The position numbers and the translations under genes were made by a program. Below the pieces are notes generated by a model, which saw nothing but the letters and a program-made list of their open reading frames with translations, did no database searches and was not told the DNA's origin. Positions 55,601-64,000 of a DNA stretch of 64,000 nt are shown one piece after another. How positions within the stretch are numbered: position 1 is the stretch's first letter; every line of letters begins with the position of its first letter. Origin of the DNA: Balanoglossus misakiensis (Eukaryota > Hemichordata); contig CM082584.2 of assembly GCA_040954595.2 (NCBI GenBank), positions 10,416,001 to 10,480,000 on the forward strand, written 5' to 3'.

Positions 55601-58600
55601 TAAGTTTTGTAAATATCAAAATGTCAGCATGGCTTTAAACGATCCATCAACGTTCCACTAAAAGGCTGCAGTGTTCCAGAGCGAGTGAGACCTTTTGGTT
55701 GAAATGTCAAAATTCAAAGTGCATGAATCCACACTGTATTGGAATTACTGTTGGTGGAAAAGTTTAAAATCTGTACATAAAGCGAAATGTCTTTGTTTGT
55801 GGTGTTTGATGTTGTCAAGCAAATTACCAGGCAAACAGATGTGAATTCTGGAACACATGTATCGAACTAGGAAAGCCTTCAAAGGGGTGGACTTTCCTTG
55901 AAATCCAGAGCAATGACCGACAACTTCGTTGCAATGTTTTCAGCATGACGTTGTCTCTTGCTGTATGTATAAAGGTGTTGAGTTTGTAGGTCAAACTCAA
56001 AGTCAAGTGTCGGTATCTGAAGGGTCATTTGAGTCAAGTGCATATCTACCTGTCTCTAGGCATTTTACATGTACTTCAGTGGCATATCAAATGACGGGAA
56101 GAAATTGCATGGCTTCATATCAGTGGGTTACCAATGTATTGGTGTTAGTGTTCTTGACTGTTGAGTTTAAAATCTGTACATAAAGCGAAATGTCTTTGTT
56201 TGTGGTGTTTGATGTTGTCAAGCAAATTACCAGGCAAACAGATGTGAATTCTGGAACACATGTATCGAACTAGGAAAGCCTTCAAAGGGGTGGACTTTCC
56301 TTGAAATCCAGAGCAATGACCGACAACTTCGTTGCAATGTTTTCAGCATGACGTTGTCTCTTGCTGTATGTATAAAGGTGTTGAGTTTGTAGGTCAAACT
56401 CAAAGTCAAGTGTCGGTATCTGAAGGGTCATTTGAGTCAAGTGCATATCTACCTGTCTCTAGGCATTTTACATGTACTTCAGTGGCATATCAAATGACGG
56501 GAAGAAATTGCATGGCTTCATATCAGTGGGTTACCAATGTATTGGTGTTAGTGTTCTTGACTGTTGAGTTTAACCCAGCAACAGTGCGTATCCTAGCAAC
56601 TGTGGTATAGACACACTGGTAGGGGTTGTGAAGCTTGCTAGTTACCATGGAAACCAGACACGATTAATGTGTACCTGCGAAACGCTTAAATATCGGTCAT
56701 GGAAGTGTCTTTTTTTAGTACTTTCACCCTTCGTTGGTGTCAAATTGGTAGGAAACAGTTGTGTGGAACCAAATGGCTGTGATAAATTGGTTTAAATACA
56801 TCTTTTTGAGTTTGTTGGTTTCTTTTCTCCCCTTCCTTGAAGTTGAAGTCATCATTTGCACTGAGGCATAAAGCTGTACATGATCTTCTTGTACAGATTG
56901 TTGCGTGATTTCTGTTTGCATTGACGTATTAGACTCAGAAAACAAATAGCATATACAGGTACGTAACAGTACACATCAGGAACTGTTGGATCCTCAGTCT
57001 TTGGAACAATTTCCGAAAATGCTGTTTAATATGTACAGTGTGTTCCACCAATTGTATGCGTGGACATTAAGTGCCACGTAAAATTGGTTTGGTTGCACGA
57101 CTTTTGGAATCGTGCCATCATTTCATTGACGTTCGCCTAAAAATGTTGCGTGGATCCCATGCAACCTGTAGGATTCAGGGCAGTGTAGTGATCGCGCTTA
57201 TTGCTACATGACTATTGTTTAATTGCCATGTCGACACATACATGTAGCCCCTTTTACACAATTCTCTATGACGCAAGTCAGTGTTTCATTTTACATGGCT
57301 ATACATGTACATATACATGTGTAAGTAAGTATACCACAGTACTCCAGCCAGAGAAATAATTTATCTTCACATTGACAAAACAATGTTTTGTCTGTAATTC
57401 TCTGAAAGGGAATGTAGTTATAGAAGACTATCAATGGAACCTTGTTTGGTTTTATTGAAGTGTTGGATTTTATTCTTGTTGATTTTAAGGGTCAAAGTGC
57501 GGCCATTAATTTTCAGATCTGTTACTAAAAATGTACGACCTTTCCTGCCAAGTGGAGATCAATACAGCCTTCAGATTACGCAGCGAATTTTGGTTCACGT
57601 CAGTGTTTACCTGGAAAGTCGAACAATTAAGACCTGATCTAGAGTTTGTGCATTGACAGTTATGTTTACAGAAGAAAACAGTTTGCAGCTGAGTACTATG
57701 AAAGTTAAAAACTGTGAGGGGACTGAAGTTGAAGGGAAGGCCATTATAGGGAAAGGGGTGTTTTTTTGTAATAGGATCGTATGGGGCGGACAAATAAATG
57801 TAGAAAATGCTCCATTGTTGTCGGCAGACAATGAAACAGTGGATCGTGTTACCACTTTGGTGCGGGGTTTTACAATGCAAATCATGAACAGAATGCTGAT
57901 TTTTAAAGGATGGGTATGTGTTTTTCACTGCTTGACTTTGTGGGGCGGTCTTTAATATCCAACAGTGCCTGCTGGGTGAGATACATTGTATAATTCCCAT
58001 CTATACGCCTGCAACATTGGGTCATCACGTTTTCTTGACGTTCATATCTTTATGTCTTCTTTTTGTCTTATTCAGAGTTTTTCCAGAAATCACAATATAT
58101 TCATTACGAGATGAAATAGAAGAACAGTTAGGTTACGATGTTTTGCCAAAAGATTATGTTTTTCTCAAAAGTGTGGGGAGATGCCTGGCTCAGGTAAGTT
58201 CAATATCAAAATCGACTTAAACATTTTGTAAACATCCTCATCACTTGCATACTAGAATGGCACCACTAAGGCGCTGATCGACATCTACATGTACTTATTT
58301 CCACAGCAACTGTCGCGACTCACGTTGGCACGTCATGTTGCTTTGTGTTTTGGATTTATTCAACTGTTATATTTATTTCACTCCACCCACAATTATGTCT
58401 TCAAACTGAATTGGGACAAAGGAACCTTTATCCTTGGGTTACCCCTGCGCCCACTTCATCATCATATAGTGATTTAGACGGCTGCAGTTGTTTGTGTGCG
58501 TATTTTAACATTATGAAGCGAGCTTTGTTTAGTTCTCCAATAGAGGTAATGATTATGAAAAATATTCGAAATACAATGTAGGATTTGCTCTGAAACTATT

Positions 58601-61600
58601 CAGTACTGTGTTGTATATTCATAATGTGGTTGCCATGACTACATGACTTGAGCACGATTGTGGGGATGATGACGATGACTCAATATATGTCAGTTTTCTT
58701 ACAACTTGGAACATACTGTAATGACCATGTAGATGTGAAAATTTCCAATATAGGTATACATGATAAAGGTATCCATACAGACTATTGAAATCTATTGAAA
58801 TCTGTTGCAATGGGGTACAATAGCCACTACCGACACTTTCAGAAGACACTTAAGCACTTGAATCCAAATTCCGTTTTCTCGCAGAAAAAAACAACAACTT
58901 ATCAGGTACTTCAAAAACTGAAAAGAAATAAGGATGTTTGTCATCCTGATTTCAAGAAAACCATCAATACTGTTGTTCCCACAGTGAACACTGCAGAGTA
59001 TGGCAGCCATTTTGAATCTCAAAAATGCTCTGGGGAATTTGCTCATTTTAGCCTGAAATGTGCATGACATTGGTGGGTAGGGGGCAAGGTGGTGGTATAT
59101 AGTTAACATTTTTGGTTAATAATTTATTTTGTGTACATTTTCTACCTGTACACTCTCTGAATTATTTCGTACTAGAAATCAATACATCAGTGTATGACTA
59201 TGTGTTTGTTATGTCCTTGTACGTTCCGAAATTGTAGAGTACCACTGAAAAATAGGACTGATATTCAGTATGTTGCAAAGATGAATCTTCAAATTACCTG
59301 ATTTCACCGGGAAAATTTATATGCTCATTTTTAAGTGTTGAGCATTCAAGAACCAAGTTACATTTTCAGTGGGATGTGGAAGCTTTAAGAGGTTGCCATA
59401 TGCACCTGATATATTCTACCTGCTGTGATGACGATAATTGATGTGGAACTGGCAATAAAGTGCATGCTTAGGTTGAAGGGGATTTTGGAGGGGATCTAGA
59501 CTTTGTACTAAAAGGGATCCAGCATTTAATGATCCAACACATTACATATATAATCATAAGGGAGACATTTCATGCCGTTTGTAGAAAAATTCTGTCTTCA
59601 CATAGCTACACAATATTCCTAATCCTTCAGCCTACAGTGTGTGTTCCTATGTCTTGGCAGCATTCCTGGGCTGCTGTTATTCTTGGTAAATATTCAACAT
59701 AAATGAGCAGTTCTAAAAGTGATTAAAGACTGCTGATCATTTTTTGTGGTGGTTTTTCATGGCGCGTTATCTTTTTTTAAGTCTTTTTAAATTGTCTATC
59801 GAGGGGGGCAGATAATGAGGGATTTGATGGGCGATGTTCGGTTGAGACACAGTAATCTTGGATGACATAAAGAACCAACATCTGCAGGATGTTTCATACC
59901 TTCTTTGCGTAGAGATACAGCATTTCTATCAAATGATATATTCAGGGACGCATTTGCGTCAACATATCCCATTTGCAATCAACAGGTGTGTAAGCTTGTT
60001 ATAAATCAATTCAAATTGTATTCGGCCGTTAAAGAGCAGATTTTGTGATATTTAGTATAATATAAAACAGGAATGAAGCCCTCTTTTATTCCCTGACGTA
60101 AGCCAGCTTTGCATTGTATTGGTTTCTGTTGATTGATGAAACTCCTGACCTTAATTTTATGTGACACTGTGGATTTCGAGTTGTTCGAGAAGTGATATGC
60201 TTTATTCTTTGTGTTGGATATGTGTAAGAAACTCATGTCATGAATTCAGCAACTCTAGGTATAATTAGTCAGCATTAATTTGGCAACGCTACGGCCATTT
60301 TCCAAACCATTTATCATAACCGTCTACAGCCAGGGGGCTCTTACTGTATTGCTTTATGTGCACCTATTGACAGATATGCGGTTAATTTCCCTAACAATTG
60401 CATACCAATAACGCAGTGTCAGCGTTGCCATACATGTACAGTTAGCGCCGGCACAATAAATTAACGCTGTGAAGTCTTCGGACAATGAGAACACATGAGA
60501 AAGGTTGCTTCAAATGACATTCTCTCACCCCACCCTCCCCTTGTACATATGCATATACACATGCATAGAATCTGAATCCAACATATCTCTGTGCTATTTT
60601 TAATAATACCAACAATCTTTCAGTCTTTGATTTCCATAGCAACGGGGGTTACATTGCACTTTCCAGCATTGTTGGAATCATCTCTCCGAAGACTTTGTTT
60701 TTGATGCCGCGTGTATACTATAGACAGAAAGTACCATGCCCCGAACATTACGTGTAAACCTACAAGTACATATAAAAAACCAACAACGCCCAACTGTTTG
60801 TGTCTTTTTATTGGGATTTGAAAAGTGAGTGTTCATTCAGTGAATGGCACGTAAAATGGTTGATGGCCGCTGTATTTTAATAGTTGTTCTGCAATTGACA
60901 CACCACTCTGTTGTCTCTTCAATTTCAGGTGAAAGGTCGGCAAGAAATAGAATTGAAAGTCAAAAACTTTTTACCACCTCTGGTAAGCTAGTCCATTTGA
61001 ATTTCAGGTTTCTCCTATTGACGAAAAATGTAACATAAGTTTATAAGACTTTCAATTAAAATATCTGTTGAGTGATAGTCATTGCAGTTGAAGTCAGTGT
61101 GTGTTATTGACATGTCTCTTCCATCTGCTCCTTCCAGGCGTATCTACCGGAGATCTTTTTACTCCCGGGTCACAGAGATCACGTTCCACTAGCTTTACCG
61201 TCCACAGAAAATTACAAATCCCAGCGACACAGACCGGCTGCAGGAGGTAGGGCATCCAAACACGAATCGACTCAAACGGGTCCATCCCCGGATCTGAGAG
61301 TCAGCCATGACAGTAGACTGGGTATGTACTTGGATGACGGGTGTATATATGCGCACCGACAAACGTCTTTGACAGTTATTACCATGGTGACAGGTCATCA
61401 GAAACCAGTTGGACAGCAGTGTCATGTCTGTTCCCGTAAATTCTGTGATCTCCCTCTCTGTTTGCATTTTATTCTGTCCTGGCCACTTATAATGTATTAT
61501 ATCTTTCTCTGCAAATCTTCTGAAATCCTCCTATGCAAATCTCCTCTCTGCATGTCCTTTCTTCCACCCTAAGTTTTCTGTGTACAGTGTTCATGAGCAA

Positions 61601-64000
61601 CAATGACACTACATCACACTGTGTGCATGGGTTCGTCAATCACAACAAATCCCAAATCAACAACCTTTCAAACCTCACCATCCATCACTGTTAACCCCCC
61701 TCCCCCTCCCCCTCCCCCCACCTCCACAATCCTAACACCCAATGCACAGTGCAGAGCCACTCTGTGTGTTGCTGTCCAACTGAGATCGAGTTATATGGTC
61801 TGTCACTATGGTAACATTGCATGTTGTTCATGTGATGGGGAATTGCAAGGTACGCGATAGACTGTCATCCAATGCATGCATGGTTTTTTGGCGCATTGTA
61901 AAATATGCTTGCAAAATGTGCTGCCGCTTTATAAAATGTAATCTGATGTGCGCTCTGCAATTAAGTTCAGTCGTTCCATTGCCCATGTTGTCAAGCATGC
62001 GGTCAACATCTTCATTCCAATGTCTAGCAAAACTTAATCGGTCTCTGATAGTCAAAACTTTACCATATCATTCTGTAAGTTTTGTTTGATATAAATGGGG
62101 GCAAGAATAATCTGTACGTTGTATACTAGGAACAGAGAAACAAATGATTTATATTTGATACTGAATAATGCTGAGACTCTGGGACACCCCAAAACACATC
62201 ACTTGAATATCCTGACAATAATTCAACTCTTTAAGGAAGTCTTTGTGACAGTATCAAATTAGAAGGCCAGTGACCCATAACTTGGGTCTCCTTTGTCAGA
62301 CCAGACAAAAGATTCAATTTAGCGGAGTTCAGGGTGTTTTGAACCAATTCTCCGACAGAGTTGTCAAGAGACTGTCAGTCCATTGTGTTTCATTGTCTTG
62401 CTCGAGTTGTGCTGTAATATTTTAAGCACTTGTTCACAACGAATTTGTCCATGATTTTGTGCACTCATTGTGTCTGTTACTCCGGAGAAGTTATTACCCC
62501 CTAGCTCTGTTGACATAAACAATCAAGGGCTTGTCACAACTCTTTGTGTTTTTTCGCTTGTCCTTGGCGGGGCGTGCAGTACGCCTCGTCTTTGTGGAGC
62601 AAACAAATGAGGAGCAAACAAATACCAAAAGGAAAAATAAGCCCAGAGGGCAGCAAATAAATTGCTGTGAGAAATGCAAATTATACTTGAGTCACTGACC
62701 TTTGACACAATTGATGGATAAATTCTTCGTCATGTGGTGTTCTTCCCATAGTGATATGTGTAGCTGTTACCATGGTTATTTAACTAACATTTGTTCAAAT
62801 TAAACCTTGGTAATGCATGTTCTGTTTGGAGAAAGCTCTTGCGTAACGCAGTCTAGAACTATCAATAACTGTGCTTAGTTAATTTTCTATGTTCAAATAA
62901 CACAGTCTAGAGCTATCAATAACTGTATGCTCAGCTAATTATTTGTGTTCAAATGTTTAATCATGGTTCGTTAATCTTGAAAACAAATCTTATTTTCACT
63001 TAGACGAAATTGATAGCCAGCTTAGACAGAACGAAAGACAGTCTGTAGGGCACAGTGGGGCAGGAAAGCATCATGTAGGTGATGGTAGCAAAGAACTTGC
63101 TAGTAACCATGGCGATACCAGTGCTCAGAAGCAAACTAGCACAGTAGTAGATACAAGAAAGGTAGAGCTAGGGAAAGACGGCAAGAAGATCGTTGGCGCG
63201 GCCAGTGTGGAAGCTGGTGGAGTTAAGCAAAGAGTAGCCAGCAGCAAGGGTGTCAGACAGGGTACGGGAGGAGTTAGGCAAACGGTCACCACTTCAGACG
63301 AGAGGCAGGTTAGGCAGAATGGGCTGAAGGCGCTGAAAAGTAAGATTAGTCTGAGAATTTCAAACGGTGACAGCCCAGCACAGAATGTCAAGAACAATGG
63401 TACAGAAAGTAGCAGTAGTAATAGCAAGCACACTGCTGATGCAAAAACAACAGCACCAGTGCAAAAACCAAACCAGAAAGTTGTTGATGAAAAGAAACAA
63501 AAACAGAAAGGTGTTGAAGAAAAGTTGCATTCTGATAGTGTCACTGCAGATAAGGAGACAAAAATTCAGAAAGTCAGAACACAGTCCAGGGACAAAGGCT
63601 CTTCTAAAGATGTTGCAAAAAGTTCGCCGGCCGAATCACAGAAACGGACATTGCCACTAAATGCGGGTAGGAACAGGAAGAATGTCACCCCATTCAAAGA
63701 ATGGAAGACCAAGCAAGGTTCTAAGGAGAAGCCTGCGGAGCTGCCCAGGTGGCAGTTCTCTTTCAAAACAGGTCCCAAATTATCCGACCCACCCAAGAAG
63801 TGGGAACGAACCAACAGCATTTACAAGAAGAAAGTCCAAAATTCCATGAAAAAGCATCTGATAGAGTTCGGTAAGGAGAAGGCAGGGACAGAAAGCGAGG
63901 CAAAGAAAACGACAACAGAGTCAGGAACTTCAGCCGAGGTTAAGGACAAGCTCTCAGTCAAAACGAGATCTGAAGAAAAAGATGGCAACAAGTCAATCCC
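49693..64000 (+). CDS. SPATA1: Spermatogenesis-associated protein 1-like, 5' part of gene
   Basis: Exons: 49693-49740, 53797-53903, 58076-58193, 60929-60982, 61138-61321 and 63004 to the window end. Phases join without a stop for 502 codons. An in-frame TAG at 49663 precedes the start MSTRLSNALERPPSEQ. The N-terminal domain reads ADLHVYVIPIESWNDKF, SAGFVR, IYSLRDEIEEQLGYDVLP, KDYVFLKSVGRCLAQVKG and YLPEIFLLPG. It matches the remembered vertebrate SPATA1 N-terminus in order and spacing. The last exon in view (at least 332 codons, no in-frame Met until about 63846) is Lys/Ser/Gln-rich and disordered. The conserved C-terminal coiled-coil domain of the family would lie beyond the window. SPATA1 is testis-enriched and linked to sperm; its molecular role is poorly known. 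A potential donor at 63869 (TTCG|GTAAGG) could end the last exon early. Confidence 0.85.
50338..50394. repeat. Near-perfect hairpin in SPATA1 intron 1
   Basis: AAAAGTGGTTTACGGGCT at 50338-50355 pairs exactly with AGCCCGTAAACCACTTTT at 50377-50394. Inside, CTGTTTTT (50356-50363) pairs with AAAAACAG (50365-50372), leaving a 4-nt bulge and a 1-nt centre. The stem totals 26 bp. Confidence 0.9.
50439..50469 (+). repeat. Long sense G tract, G-quadruplex candidate
   Basis: A G6 run, then AAA, GGG, A, and a run of 18 G. It satisfies the usual quadruplex pattern on the sense strand of SPATA1 intron 1. Confidence 0.85.
51805..51818 (+). promoter_or_regulatory. RFX X-box-like site in SPATA1 intron 1
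   Basis: GTTGTCATGGCGAC fits RYYRYYWWRRNRAC at all 14 positions. Confidence 0.4.
55761..56566. repeat. 403-bp tandem duplication in SPATA1 intron 2
   Basis: 55761-56163 and 56164-56566 appear identical throughout by eye. The 7-bp word AGTTTAA lies at both starts and again at 56567-56573, so microhomology marks the junctions. The unit has no coding feature that I recognise. Either a very recent duplication or an assembly error explains the lack of divergence. Confidence 0.92.
56641..56654 (+). promoter_or_regulatory. RFX X-box-like site in SPATA1 intron 2
   Basis: GTTACCATGGAAAC fits RYYRYYWWRRNRAC at all positions, with strong inverted half-sites. Confidence 0.45.
58194..60928 (+). other. 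SPATA1: SPATA1 intron 3
   Basis: 2.7-kb AT-rich intron with an X-box-like site at 60630. No gene, RNA or mobile element was recognised. Confidence 0.75.
60630..60643 (+). promoter_or_regulatory. RFX X-box-like site in SPATA1 intron 3
   Basis: ATTTCCATAGCAAC fits the looser RYYNYYNNRRNRAC form and carries the strong right half AGCAAC. Confidence 0.35.
61378..61391 (+). promoter_or_regulatory. RFX X-box-like site in SPATA1 intron 5
   Basis: ATTACCATGGTGAC fits RYYRYYWWRRNRAC at all positions. Confidence 0.4.
61802..61815 (+). promoter_or_regulatory. RFX X-box-like site in SPATA1 intron 5
   Basis: GTCACTATGGTAAC fits RYYRYYWWRRNRAC at all positions, 424 nt after the previous site. Confidence 0.4.

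Larger units (their letters stand above)
53904..58075 (+). other. SPATA1: SPATA1 intron 2
   Basis: 4.17-kb intron. It contains a 403-bp tandem duplication (55761-56566), an X-box-like site at 56641, and overlapping open frames on both strands at 57506-58000 that I cannot support as genes. Confidence 0.75.
61322..63003 (+). other. SPATA1: SPATA1 intron 5
   Basis: 1.68-kb intron with two X-box-like sites (61378, 61802) and a C-rich tract at 61694-61725 (quadruplex-capable on the - strand). No gene was recognised. Confidence 0.75.

Noticed and set aside
57506-58000. Long open frames on both strands (164 codons on -, 100 on +) in SPATA1 intron 2
   Set aside because: No recognisable domain and no compatible splice sites linking them to SPATA1. 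AT-rich intronic DNA gives such frames by chance.

Overview
The window is genomic DNA from an animal. Every recognisable gene is split by GT-AG introns and lies on the + strand, and the intergenic DNA is AT-rich with many short tandem repeats. Five loci are present: the 3' part of an uncharacterised gene (window start to 2201), two tandem vitellogenin-family genes (7463-19348 and 20289-30308), a complete AP-3 adaptor delta subunit gene (AP3D1, 31635-47658) and the 5' part of SPATA1 (49693 to the window end). The organism is most likely a marine invertebrate. Compact introns, scattered TACATGTA words and a very vertebrate-like AP3D1 suggest an invertebrate deuterostome such as amphioxus, but a lophotrochozoan cannot be excluded.

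Layout: 1-2201 is one long open exon encoding a basic, disordered protein, followed by about 5.2 kb without a recognisable gene. Vitellogenin A has a TATA box at 7381, 29 inferred exons that join to an exact 1604-residue frame, a von Willebrand D module and a Cys-rich C-terminal module. Vitellogenin B has its own TATA box at 20194 and 25 inferred exons (1595 residues). It ends just after the von Willebrand D module. AP3D1 has 30 core exons (1266 residues), a duplicated 108-nt exon that looks mutually exclusive, and an optional 69-nt cassette exon. SPATA1 has six exons in view, separated by introns of up to 4.2 kb, and runs off the right end.

The vitellogenins would be secreted lipid-carrying yolk precursors. 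AP3D1 is cytosolic trafficking machinery for lysosomes and lysosome-related organelles. SPATA1 is a sperm/cilium-associated protein. These genes do not form one pathway. The neighbourhood is still notable, because in birds vitellogenin genes lie beside CTBS and SSX2IP, next to where SPATA1 sits in vertebrates, so the Vtg-SPATA1 linkage here may be ancient.

Most notable observations: the duplicated AP3D1 exon pair, the Vtg-SPATA1 linkage, a Trp-Trp 14-residue repeat in vitellogenin A at a site where a serine-rich tract might be expected, divergence and C-terminal shortening of vitellogenin B, and RFX X-box-like sites in SPATA1 introns. All exon boundaries were read by eye from splice sites and frame continuity, and none has transcript support here.
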